Below, piece by piece: positions 8,425 to 15,974 of a stretch of 64,000 bases of DNA. Made by a program: the position numbers and the translations under genes. Every line of letters starts with the position of its first letter. Within the stretch, counting starts at the first letter, position 1. Under the pieces are notes generated by a model. The model saw nothing but the letters and a program-made list of their open reading frames with translations. It was not told the DNA's origin and made no database searches. Origin of the DNA: Fictibacillus macauensis ZFHKF-1 (GTDB lineage Bacteria > Bacillota > Bacilli > Bacillales > Fictibacillaceae); contig NZ_AKKV01000021.1 of NCBI RefSeq assembly GCF_000269865.1, positions 124,001 through 188,000 of the forward strand, in the 5' to 3' direction.

Positions 8425-8460
8425 TAAAAAAAGCCCAATAGGAAGAACCATTGGACTTTA
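8425..8460 (-). terminator. Terminator of MFS gene
   Basis: Minus-strand AGTCCAATGG pairs with CCTATTGGGCT and is followed by a U7 run, 10 nt after the stop codon. Confidence 0.75.
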
Positions 8461-8470
8461 GGATCACTAG

Positions 8471-9706
8471 CTATACTTTGAGAATGTGTTTCTTTTTCAA
8501 AAGAGGAACTAAGATGAGAACACCGAGAAGCATTAAACATGCGGCAGTTTCATAAATAGTGAGAATGGACAAATGGGCTTTCATCCAGCCCCCAATCGAC
8601 ATCATTACTACCATCGCCCCCATAAAGAGTGGATTCAAAATGCCCATCACCCTTCCAACGAAAGCTTCTTCTGTATTTTGTAAGATCATTGTATTAATAC
8701 CAATTTGAATACACGGCATAAAGAGGCCCGATATAAACTCCGCCATGAGTGTTACCCAAAACGTAGTGGAAAAGCCCATAGCAATAAGTCCAATCGCATT
8801 AATCGTCATGCCTATAGCTAATAGCGTTTGAGGTTTCATTTTTTTAGCAAGCGAAAGAATGAATCCACCGCCTAAAATCATGCCGATTCCAAAGGCAGCT
8901 AACAACCATTGCAGCATCTCTTTCGGTAATCCGAGTCGTTCCGTTACTAAAAAAACAGCAAGTGGTTGGGTCATCCCAATGGCAAGCCCCGCAGCAGCAA
9001 AACACCCTCCTAACAGCGTTAATAGCTGGTTGGAAAGAACGTAACGAAAGCCTGCCTTCATTTCTTGTATCAAGGTCGTTCGTTCAGTTCCTCGTTCAAC
9101 CTCACGATCTTTCGGTAATCCGATGAGCGCAAATGCTGAAAGAAAGAAGGCACAACCCATAATGCCGATTGCCGCCATAATTCCGAATTGTTGATACACG
9201 ACTGTTCCAAGTACAGGTCCAAGAATCATAAATAACGCAAAAACCGTTTGGTACATTGCCATACCCGGCTGAATGAGCGCTTCTGGAACGTGAAGTTTAA
9301 ATAATTTCATGCCGGCAGGCTGAGAAAACTGCGATAATATGGAAGAAAGAAGCGTAGCAAAGAAAATCATTTTCCAGCTACCCACAAGCAGTGTAAGCAA
9401 TACAAGAAAAACCGATGCACCACTTAACAAATCACAGCTAATCATCGTTTTTCTTGGCTTCCATCTGTCCGCGAACGTCCCACCTATAAATGAAAAAAGG
9501 AAGATGGGCGCAAATTCCGCTACGGAAATTAAAGAAATGGCAATGGGGTTTTCCTTTGTTTTCTCAATAACAAACAAAAGAATGGCAAAGTTCCGTACCC
9601 AAATCCCAATTTGTAGAAAAAGGACCGAAAGTAAAATGGTTCGGATCACCCTATTTTGAAGAAGCGCTAGCATGCCCGTACGTTCTTGCGCAGCTGTTGT
9701 TGACAT
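8471..9706 (-). CDS. MFS transporter, DHA3/MefA-like drug exporter
   Basis: The 411-residue protein has about 12 membrane segments and the DHA3-type motif GGTFADRWKPRK between segments 2 and 3. This group contains macrolide and multidrug exporters of Firmicutes. ATG 9706 is the family-consistent start. Its Shine-Dalgarno (AAGGAGG, 11 nt upstream) lies inside the 3' arm of a terminator-like hairpin whose U7 run ends at the start codon. The upstream leader carries a mini-ORF and alternative pairings, so the gene is likely induced by read-through of an attenuator. Confidence 0.8.
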   Translation of the reverse strand: MSTTAAQERTGMLALLQNRVIRTILLSVLFLQIGIWVRNFAILLFVIEKTKENPIAISLISVAEFAPIFLFSFIGGTFADRWKPRKTMISCDLLSGASVFLVLLTLLVGSWKMIFFATLLSSILSQFSQPAGMKLFKLHVPEALIQPGMAMYQTVFALFMILGPVLGTVVYQQFGIMAAIGIMGCAFFLSAFALIGLPKDREVERGTERTTLIQEMKAGFRYVLSNQLLTLLGGCFAAAGLAIGMTQPLAVFLVTERLGLPKEMLQWLLAAFGIGMILGGGFILSLAKKMKPQTLLAIGMTINAIGLIAMGFSTTFWVTLMAEFISGLFMPCIQIGINTMILQNTEEAFVGRVMGILNPLFMGAMVVMMSIGGWMKAHLSILTIYETAACLMLLGVLILVPLLKKKHILKV

Positions 9707-9932
9707 AAAAAAAGAAGCCTCCTTATCCCTATTTCTGGACAGGAGGCTTCGCGAACTGTTCACACAATCATACGTTACTAGCAACATACAAAAGAGGAAC
9801 AAACTGAAGAATGCCTGAACAAATCCTATCCAGAAAATAATCGTACTACATATACGAATCTTTTTCTTAGAAAATAGGATTAATTGTTCATCGGCCCATT
9901 CTTCACCCTTCCGTTACGTAATACCTTTATAT
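9707..9932 (-). promoter_or_regulatory. Attenuator leader of the MFS gene
   Basis: Four pairing segments lie on the minus strand. Segment 1 AATCCTAT (9881-9874) can pair with segment 2 (ATAGGATT, 9829-9822). Segment 2, as TTTTCTGGATAGGA (9837-9824), can instead pair with segment 3 (TCCTGTCCAGAAA, 9744-9732). Segment 3 overlaps the 5' arm GAAGCCTCCT of the terminator, whose 3' arm is AGGAGGCTTC (9723-9714) followed by U7. A GGAAGGG ribosome binding site and a 3-codon ORF Met-Gly-Arg (ATG 9899, TGA 9888) directly precede segment 1. A TATAAT -10 lies at 9944-9939. Confidence 0.65.
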
Positions 9933-9975
9933 TACCTCATTATAGTTCTACATTCAAAGTTTATTACAAAAATTT

Positions 9976-10737
9976 TCAAGAAAATAAAGCTGCCCATGTT
10001 TTTGGACCGACTATTCCATCTACTTGTAACTTTTTTGTTTTTTGAAACGTTTTAACAGCAGCCGTTGTGATTGGACCAAAAATACCATCACTTTTTACAT
10101 TCAATTTCGCTTGAATTTTTTTGATGTTTTGAACGTCTTTGCTTCCTGTTTTAATCAAGTGCCCAGGATAAGGCTCGTCTTTTATTAAACAACGATAGTA
10201 TTCGTTAATAATGTCTTTTCTAAGCTGATCATAGGTTTTACCATAACGCTTGAGTGCATTGGAAGGATCATCACGACGAGGTGGATCCAGTTTCTCATGA
10301 CCAATCCATCGGCTCGGATCAAATTTAAACACATATGATACGTATGCACAATACCAAACATAGCGCTTATATGCTTCAGCAAAGGTAATATTGCCACCGA
10401 AGCATAGTTCTACACCTACTGCTTTATCATTCGCATCATCACCAAAAAGTTCATTATCTTCTGGTCGATTGTAACGAACATGAAACGCTTTTTCTGCTTT
10501 ACCGGTCGTTAGTGGAATGATTTCTAAAATGGTTTGATCATCTATAAACGTATGAGCACTCGCTGAACTAGGGTCGTTCGGAGTGGAATTAAAATATTTT
10601 TGATTGTTACGCGCTGTAGAACCTGGGTTACCTGTATCATGAAGAACGCCGAAATTCGGTGTAAAATAATCTCCACCACGACGTGTTCCTTTTTGAATAT
10701 AGTCTTTACTAACTTTATATTTCATGTTGAATTTCAC
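9976..10737 (-). CDS. N-acetylmuramoyl-L-alanine amidase with peptidoglycan-binding domain
   Basis: The 253-residue protein has an Amidase_2 (T7 lysozyme-like) domain at about residues 25-175, with zinc-ligand histidines in GVLHDTGN and WIGHEKLDPP. A C-terminal PG_binding_1 repeat follows at about 200-252 (VKSDGIFGPITTAAVKTFQ). It cuts the lactam/amide link between muramic acid and the stem peptide. There is no signal peptide, as in phage endolysins and some Bacillus autolysins (XlyA/CwlA type). No holin or other phage genes are adjacent. The GTG start at 10737 has a GGGGGA ribosome binding site. Confidence 0.85.
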   Translation of the reverse strand: MKFNMKYKVSKDYIQKGTRRGGDYFTPNFGVLHDTGNPGSTARNNQKYFNSTPNDPSSASAHTFIDDQTILEIIPLTTGKAEKAFHVRYNRPEDNELFGDDANDKAVGVELCFGGNITFAEAYKRYVWYCAYVSYVFKFDPSRWIGHEKLDPPRRDDPSNALKRYGKTYDQLRKDIINEYYRCLIKDEPYPGHLIKTGSKDVQNIKKIQAKLNVKSDGIFGPITTAAVKTFQKTKKLQVDGIVGPKTWAALFS

Positions 10738-10849
10738 AAAAATCCCCCTTTACATCGGAGCAATTGTAAATGCAAATAAAAGCAGACATTGCCCCACTAT
10801 ATTGTATGAACCATCGTCATTGTTTGAATGGTTCCTTGTCCTACGAGCA

Positions 10850-10887
10850 AAAAAAACAGGAAAGCGCACGTTTTCCGCCTTCCTGTT
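10850..10887 (-). terminator. Terminator of 114-aa hypothetical gene
   Basis: AACAGGAA and TTCCTGTT form the stem; a T8 run follows on the minus strand. Confidence 0.75.
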
Positions 10888-10897
10888 CGTTCCTATT

Positions 10898-11242
10898 CTA
10901 TGCTCTTTGCCACCATCGCTTTTTTTCAGAAGTCGTCACTAAACGCTCCAATTTTTCATTGATCTGAAGTAACGCGTCCTTCACTTCCTGTAACTGAGCG
11001 CTAAGTACTTCTTGCTGTTGAATCACTTCTCCAATGCCCTCAATCGCTCCTCCATCTCCTGAAAACAGATGGTCCATCGCTTCTGTTTGACCAAAACCAA
11101 GCTGATTAAGTAAGCCATCTTCTTTTAAAAAATTAGCCGCCATCATCATCATGCCATTTAAATCCAGTGTTTCTTCACCATGTTCAAAAGGTGAGGTGGT
11201 TGCCTCATTTCTTCTTTCTTTTTCATTATGGCTTTCGGTCAT
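10898..11242 (-). CDS. Hypothetical 114-aa protein with coiled coil
   Basis: I do not recognise a family. The protein is acidic and hydrophilic at the N-terminus, has a run of four methionines (GMMMMAANFL) in the middle, and ends in a heptad-rich stretch (QQQEVLSAQLQEVKDALLQI) likely to form a coiled coil, then a basic KKRWWQRA tail. ATG 11242 follows a run of six G (AAAAAAGGGGGG) as ribosome binding site. It has its own terminator and lies 79 nt downstream of the deacetylase gene on the same strand. Confidence 0.65.
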   Translation of the reverse strand: MTESHNEKERRNEATTSPFEHGEETLDLNGMMMMAANFLKEDGLLNQLGFGQTEAMDHLFSGDGGAIEGIGEVIQQQEVLSAQLQEVKDALLQINEKLERLVTTSEKKRWWQRA

Positions 11243-11321
11243 GAATAAGCCCCCCTTTTTTAATACATACAGTGATGCTTTCGAGCTATTGTATGCAAAA
11301 GGAGGCTCATTGGTTATTCGC

Positions 11322-12122
11322 CTATCGAATTTCATTAAAAATACGAAACGGCTCTAGATCTGGGTCTTGTTTAAATAAAGAAGCAAAGCGCTCGTGTTTC
11401 ATCATAAGCTGTGAAACCGTTACGAATTTATAGCCTTTTTTCTTTAAAATGGGCAAAATCATTTTCACTGCTTTTACCGTCTCTTGACGATTGCCACCTG
11501 CATCGTGCAATAAGATAACATCACCATTACGCACGTGAGAGACAACATGCGTAGCGATCGAACTTGCCGATGGATGCATCCAATCTCTCGGATCTTGATG
11601 CCACGACCATAGTAAAATTTTATAGCCCTTTTTTATCGTATAATTAATAATCGGCTTATTTAACGTTCCACCGGGAGGACGAAAAAGCTTCACTTGATTT
11701 TTTTGATATTGTTCAATTAGCTTCTCGGTTGCATCAATTTCTTTTTTATAGGCCGATGGAGGAAGCCGATAAGGGTGCGTATACGTATGATTTCCGAGTT
11801 CATGCCCTTCTGCCACTTCTCGCTTAACGATGGCAGGGTGACGTGCCACATTGCGTCCTACAAGAAAAAACGTTGCTTTCGCATCATATTTTTTTAACGT
11901 ATCTAAAATCTCATTTGTATACGCTGGGTTTGGTCCATCATCAAACGTAATAGCCACTTCTTTTCGCTCGGAAGGAAGATCCCAAACTACTTCACCTTTT
12001 TTCTCATAATAAAACCGATTAATCTTAAAAGCGGCACCTGTTTCCATTGGGTGATACATAATAAGGCAGCCCGAAAACAGAGCACTTAAGATTAGCGTTA
12101 TCCATCGTTTATGAACCGCCAT
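11322..12122 (-). CDS. Secreted polysaccharide deacetylase (NodB domain)
   Basis: The 266-residue protein has an N-terminal signal/anchor (WITLILSALFSGCLIMY) and a full NodB domain. Visible motifs are TFDDGP (catalytic Asp61, metal Asp62), HTYTH (metal His112 and His116), RPPGG (148-152) and LLHDAGG. It removes N- or O-acetyl groups from peptidoglycan or another glycan outside the membrane. This layout is shared with the PdaA/PdaB/YheN-like deacetylases; which substrate is used is unclear. The ribosome binding site is GGAGGGA. Confidence 0.9.
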   Translation of the reverse strand: MAVHKRWITLILSALFSGCLIMYHPMETGAAFKINRFYYEKKGEVVWDLPSERKEVAITFDDGPNPAYTNEILDTLKKYDAKATFFLVGRNVARHPAIVKREVAEGHELGNHTYTHPYRLPPSAYKKEIDATEKLIEQYQKNQVKLFRPPGGTLNKPIINYTIKKGYKILLWSWHQDPRDWMHPSASSIATHVVSHVRNGDVILLHDAGGNRQETVKAVKMILPILKKKGYKFVTVSQLMMKHERFASLFKQDPDLEPFRIFNEIR

Positions 12123-12181
12123 GCAATCCCTCCTGCTGTTTTACTCCATCCTTATTATGCAGCAAGAAAGAAAAAACATTC

Positions 12182-12391
12182 CTAGATTTCTTCACCTAAA
12201 ATAGGACTATTTTTAATGTAATCCCATTGTGATTGAATATCGCTCCTAAGCTGCTCATTCTTCATGTTGAGGAGCTGATCCATTGATCCCCGCACAAGAA
12301 TCCCTTCTTTAAAATCCATTAACTGTATGATGATCTTGTGAGAGACGGCTTCACGCTCTTTATACATAAAATGATACCGAAGCTCGTTCAT
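12182..12391 (-). CDS. Small hypothetical protein (69 aa)
   Basis: I do not recognise the family. The protein is soluble and charged, predicted alpha/beta, with FKEGILVRGSMDQLLNM in the middle. A strong GGAGGAGA ribosome binding site precedes ATG 12391. It follows the TrmB-type regulator by 25 nt on the same strand, so the two are probably cotranscribed. Confidence 0.65.
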   Translation of the reverse strand: MNELRYHFMYKEREAVSHKIIIQLMDFKEGILVRGSMDQLLNMKNEQLRSDIQSQWDYIKNSPILGEEI

Positions 12392-12416
12392 CCACTCTCC
12401 TCCAAATCACAAAAAA

Positions 12417-13178
12417 TTAATATCGTAGCTTAAGAAGCAACGCTTTTACTGCCTCATCCTTCATGACAATATCTTTATATTTTCGTGTGATTTCAGTAAG
12501 TGCCACATCATGATAAAAGAATTCGGTTAAAAACATAACAAGTGGACGTGCTTCTGTCGTAATGGCTTGCCATTTCGTATCTTCAATACCTGCAAATAAC
12601 ATTTCTTGTTCATCAACAACGAGGAGGCGACTTCTTTCTAATGCGCCATGATGTGGCTCTGGAATAAGCGTAGAAACGTGTTTAAGCGAAGTAGTAATGT
12701 GACCAATCACATGAATGGACACATCCACTCCATCTTGTTCCTTTGCCTCTAACAGCGGAAGAAAATGCTCAATATCATCATACCAGCCTGAAAACACAAT
12801 GGAGGTGTCCGCCTTATGAAGCATCGTTTGCATAAAAGCCTGAATGGAGTGATTATCTTTTAATGTCCATACACGATCATCTGCTATCACTTTTTTTTGT
12901 TGGGCCGCCTTTAACTGCTTTACATTCTCTTCAAAGTCCGCTTTTAATTTTTCAATTGCCTCATCTAACGGCAGCGGCACATACAATCGCTTCTTCTCGA
13001 CCGTCGTTTCTAAAATCATTCCCTTTTCTAAAAGACGGTGCAGCACTTCATACACTTTAGATCTTGGAACGGCCGATCGCTTGACTACATTAGTGGCATC
13101 GAGCGGTTCAGATGATGTGAGTAAAGCTTGATATACTTGACTTTCATATTGTGTAAATCCGAACTGTTGAAGCATCAT
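12417..13178 (-). CDS. TrmB-family transcriptional regulator
   Basis: The 253-residue protein has a TrmB-type winged helix (about 1-75: FTQYESQVYQALLTS, then VPRSKVYEVLHRLLEKGM). A short coiled linker and a C-terminal PLD-like sensor domain follow (about 110-250). TrmB-type regulators control sugar or other uptake and efflux genes. Here it is divergent from an MFS gene, and a large inverted repeat (13247-13280) lies over that gene's promoter, making local control of the MFS gene likely. The ribosome binding site AAGGAG precedes ATG 13178. Confidence 0.8.
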   Translation of the reverse strand: MMLQQFGFTQYESQVYQALLTSSEPLDATNVVKRSAVPRSKVYEVLHRLLEKGMILETTVEKKRLYVPLPLDEAIEKLKADFEENVKQLKAAQQKKVIADDRVWTLKDNHSIQAFMQTMLHKADTSIVFSGWYDDIEHFLPLLEAKEQDGVDVSIHVIGHITTSLKHVSTLIPEPHHGALERSRLLVVDEQEMLFAGIEDTKWQAITTEARPLVMFLTEFFYHDVALTEITRKYKDIVMKDEAVKALLLKLRY

Positions 13179-13246
13179 TAAACTCCTTTATAACCATAAT
13201 CATAGCTAAATCATACCATAGGTGAAATAGGACTTGAAATCATCAT

Positions 13247-13280
13247 AAAAAATGTTACTATTACAGTGGTAACATTTTTT
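13247..13280. promoter_or_regulatory. Inverted-repeat operator between trmB-like and MFS genes
   Basis: AAAAAATGTTAC and GTAACATTTTTT are perfect 12-bp arms separated by 10 bp. The left arm overlaps a likely -10 (TACTAT, 13256-13261) paired with TTGAAA at 13234-13239. It ends 16 nt before the MFS start, so bound protein would block transcription. Confidence 0.6.
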
Positions 13281-13296
13281 AAAAGGATGATGATAT

Positions 13297-14478
13297 ATGA
13301 ACAAACGTGTCTACCTCCTAACGATTGTTTCGTTCGTCGTTGGCATGGTTGAATTAATTATTGGTGGTATATTAGATTTAGTGGCTAAAGACTTAAATAT
13401 TAGTCTTGGTCAGGCTGGCTTTTTAATTACAGTATTTTCGCTTGTATTTGCCATAGCCTCCCCTGTTCTTCTTGTCGTAACAGCTAAGATGGAACGAAAA
13501 AAACTAACACTCATTACGCTTATTGCGTTTTTCTGCGCGAACTTAGTAGCTATTTTTAGCTTTTCCTATAGCTTACTTGTGCTTGCTCGAATCTTATCAG
13601 CTGCAAGTGGTTCATTGCTTGTGGTCTTATGTATCACAATGGCATCGAGTATCGTCACAGAACAGTACCGTGCTCGAGCCATTGGGGTAATCTTTATGGG
13701 TATTTCCGCTTCTCTCGTACTTGGTGTTCCGATTGGATTATTACTCGGAAACGCCTTCGGTTGGCGGGCGCCCTTTATTTTCATTGCCGCTTTAACACTG
13801 CTTTCATTGGCTGGCGTTTACTTTTTCATGGATCGTATGGCACCTAAACCATCCGTACCGCTTTCCGTACAAATACGTACGTTAAAAAATCGAAAACTGC
13901 TTTTTGCTCAATTAACTTCCTTTTTATTTTTAGCTGGTCATTTAACGTTATACGGTTATTTAACACCTTTCCTTAAAGAAGCTCTTGGCTTTGGAGGAAC
14001 GATGGTCAGTATCGTTTACTTAATTTTCGGTTGTGCTGCAGTCACTGGTGGCGGCATCGGAGGTTTTCTTGCAGATCGATTAGGAACAGCTCGGTCCATT
14101 ATTAGCTTTATCGTTTTATTTGCAATCATTATGTTCGTTATTCCGTATACGACATTTTCAGTTCCTGTTTTTCTACTTGTCATGATTATATGGAGTATGC
14201 TTAGTTGGGCAATTACTCCCGCTATGCAAAGTTACCTTATTGAGTCATCCTCTGCAGAAACAGCAGATGTACAACAAGGCTTAAACAATACAGCACTTCA
14301 TTTAGGGATTGCATTCGGATCCGCTGTTGGTGGCTACGTTATTGAACAATCATCCGTGCTATCAAACGCCTCAGTTGGCGCGTGCTTTATTATCGTGGCA
14401 CTTGTAACGAGTCTTATTTCGATAACAGCTGGTGTACGTCGTTATAAAGTTAAGCATCCTAACCATACTGCTTCATAA
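13297..14478 (+). CDS. MFS transporter, DHA1-type exporter
   Basis: The 393-residue protein has 12 predicted membrane segments. A motif-A-like region (GGFLADRLGTARS) sits in the second half and a conserved antiporter-type motif (GVPIGLLLGNAFGWRAPF) in segment 5, as in sugar-efflux and drug:H+ antiporters. The ribosome binding site AAAAGGATGATGAT precedes ATG 13297. It is divergent from and probably repressed by the TrmB-type protein. The substrate is unknown. Confidence 0.8.
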   Translation: MNKRVYLLTIVSFVVGMVELIIGGILDLVAKDLNISLGQAGFLITVFSLVFAIASPVLLVVTAKMERKKLTLITLIAFFCANLVAIFSFSYSLLVLARILSAASGSLLVVLCITMASSIVTEQYRARAIGVIFMGISASLVLGVPIGLLLGNAFGWRAPFIFIAALTLLSLAGVYFFMDRMAPKPSVPLSVQIRTLKNRKLLFAQLTSFLFLAGHLTLYGYLTPFLKEALGFGGTMVSIVYLIFGCAAVTGGGIGGFLADRLGTARSIISFIVLFAIIMFVIPYTTFSVPVFLLVMIIWSMLSWAITPAMQSYLIESSSAETADVQQGLNNTALHLGIAFGSAVGGYVIEQSSVLSNASVGACFIIVALVTSLISITAGVRRYKVKHPNHTAS

Positions 14479-14480
14479 AA

Positions 14481-14524
14481 TTAGAAAGAGCTCAACAGCC
14501 ACATGGCCGTTGAGCTCTTTCTAA
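14481..14524 (+). terminator. Strong terminator after MFS gene
   Basis: TTAGAAAGAGCTCAAC and GTTGAGCTCTTTCTAA form a 16-bp stem with an inner GCC/GGC pair. Confidence 0.85.
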
Positions 14525-14610
14525 TGAACTGTCTCTTTTTCTTAAAAATGCGCATACTAGTGTAGAAAGCCTTTTTTTATCCTAATGGTCGTAACAAAGG
14601 AGGCGTAATC

Positions 14611-14754
14611 ATGAAAAATGAACAGCAACCGATTTTAACCGATGAATTTCTAAAAGAAACTGCAAAAGATATTAATGAAGAATATGGTTGGGATTCTGCT
14701 GTATCAAATGAAGACAACAACTTGTTCTATAATAATTCATTCTTTTTAAAATAA
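14611..14754 (+). CDS. Small hypothetical protein (47 aa)
   Basis: A strong ribosome binding site (AAAGGAGGCG at 14595-14604) precedes ATG 14611. The protein is acidic and polar (DEFLKETAKDINEEYGWDSA), with no signal or membrane segment. The 3' 28 nt overlap the 3' end of corA on the other strand. No family is recognised; the ribosome binding site and codon use argue for a real gene. Confidence 0.5.
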   Translation: MKNEQQPILTDEFLKETAKDINEEYGWDSAVSNEDNNLFYNNSFFLK

Positions 14755-15698
14755 CGCCACATTCCCCACGTTAAAACAATTAATAAGCCAACAATCACAA
14801 CGGTTGCTAGCGGGGAGTGTGCATATGGCAAAGGTACGTTCATGCCAAAGAATCCTGTCACAAAGGTGAGCGGTAACATAATCGTTGAAATGAGTGTAAG
14901 AACATTTAACTTTTCACTCGATTTTGCGTTAATAATGGAATAATACGTGTCGAGTGCACTGTTAACGAGATCACGTGACGTTTCCGTCGAATCTACAATT
15001 CGTTCCAAATGATCCACTAGATCGACGAAGAACGGGACATTCTCTTCACGGATATCAATTTTCCATTGCCCATCTACGGTCATGAAAATCCGCCGTTGCG
15101 GCAAAATGACGCGTCGAATTAAAATAATCGTTCGCTTTAACGATAAAAACTCTTCAGTTACGCCCCGTACACCCTCTTCATATATTTCATTTTCTAATTC
15201 ATCAATCCGAATGCCAATGCGATCGAGAATTGGAAAATACTCATCCGTAATTCCATCAATGAGCGCATATAATAACAGATCCGCTCCATTTTTCATATAC
15301 TTGCAATGACTTGTACAAATCGCATCCATTTGTCCTAGCCATCTCATTCGGTCTTTATGAATCGTTACCACATAATTAGGCCCGACAAAAACATTTAATT
15401 CGATCGTAGAAATTTCATTTTCTCCCTCTTCATCATAACGAGGTGCATGAAATACGTAAAACTGATAATCTTCATAATCATCCATCTTAGCGCGTGGGCT
15501 ATCGTGAAGACAATCTTCAATTGCTAACGGATGAAAATCAAAAAGAGCGGCTATATCGTATAGCTCTTTATTCTTTAAATCAAACACATCAATCCATAAT
15601 AAATTCCCTTGATCTTGTAAACAGCTATGAACATCTGCAAAGGCAAGATCTGTTTTCATTAACTGTTGTTGATGATCGTATAAATACGTTTTAATCAT
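14727..15698 (-). CDS. corA: CorA-type magnesium/divalent cation transporter
   Basis: The 323-residue protein has the CorA layout: a large cytosolic N-terminal alpha/beta domain, a long stalk helix, and two C-terminal membrane helices with the pore signature GMN (FVTGFFGMNVPLPYA), ending in a basic KKNE tail. It moves Mg2+, or Co2+/Ni2+. ATG 15698 follows GAGGTGAGGG. A consensus promoter and a 29-codon ORF with its own strong ribosome binding site precede it. Confidence 0.92.
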   Translation of the reverse strand: MIKTYLYDHQQQLMKTDLAFADVHSCLQDQGNLLWIDVFDLKNKELYDIAALFDFHPLAIEDCLHDSPRAKMDDYEDYQFYVFHAPRYDEEGENEISTIELNVFVGPNYVVTIHKDRMRWLGQMDAICTSHCKYMKNGADLLLYALIDGITDEYFPILDRIGIRIDELENEIYEEGVRGVTEEFLSLKRTIILIRRVILPQRRIFMTVDGQWKIDIREENVPFFVDLVDHLERIVDSTETSRDLVNSALDTYYSIINAKSSEKLNVLTLISTIMLPLTFVTGFFGMNVPLPYAHSPLATVVIVGLLIVLTWGMWRYFKKNELL

Positions 15699-15750
15699 TT
15701 CCCTCACCTCTTTTGTAGTCAGAGGCAGTAAAGGCTGTCGTTATTCTTCT

Positions 15751-15840
15751 TTAAAACGTAGTAGAGGAACATGAGCACTTCGTTGCCTCTTTCATCACTT
15801 TCTTTATATTGCACTGATAATTGGGGCCATCTGCGCCCAT
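15751..15840 (-). CDS. Possible 29-aa leader peptide upstream of corA
   Basis: ATG 15840 follows AGGAGGTG at ideal spacing. The ORF encodes 29 residues, Met-Gly-Ala-Asp-Gly-Pro at the start and CSCSSTTF at the end, and stops 52 nt before corA on the same transcript. No family is known to me. It could be a translated regulatory leader or a small Cys-containing protein. An overlapping 66-codon frame lacks this ribosome binding site. Confidence 0.4.
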   Translation of the reverse strand: MGADGPNYQCNIKKVMKEATKCSCSSTTF

Positions 15841-15886
15841 GAAATCCCCACCTCCTGAATTTGTGTAAAAAAATAAAACTATTGCC

Positions 15887-15915
15887 AATATATGAAAACT
15901 CCATAGAAAAGTCAA
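15887..15915 (-). promoter_or_regulatory. SigA-type promoter of corA unit
   Basis: TTGACT (15915-15910) and TATATT (15892-15887) are separated by 17 bp, near the vegetative consensus. Confidence 0.7.
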
Positions 15916-15935
15916 TCACTTTTTTATGTACAGCT

Positions 15936-15968
15936 CTAAAAAGACCCTCTCAATGATTGAGAGGGTCT
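15936..15968 (-). terminator. Terminator after mqnB-mqnD
   Basis: GACCCTCTCAAT and ATTGAGAGGGTC form a perfect 12-bp stem with U5 on the minus strand. Confidence 0.85.
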
Positions 15969-15974
15969 ACCTAT

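Noticed and set aside
9976-10737. Prophage remnant, suggested by the endolysin-like amidase
   Set aside because: No holin, structural, integrase or regulatory phage genes are adjacent, and Bacillus genomes carry free-standing amidases of this kind.
15719-15919. 66-codon ORF upstream of corA
   Set aside because: It overlaps the promoter and the better 29-codon ORF and has no ribosome binding site.
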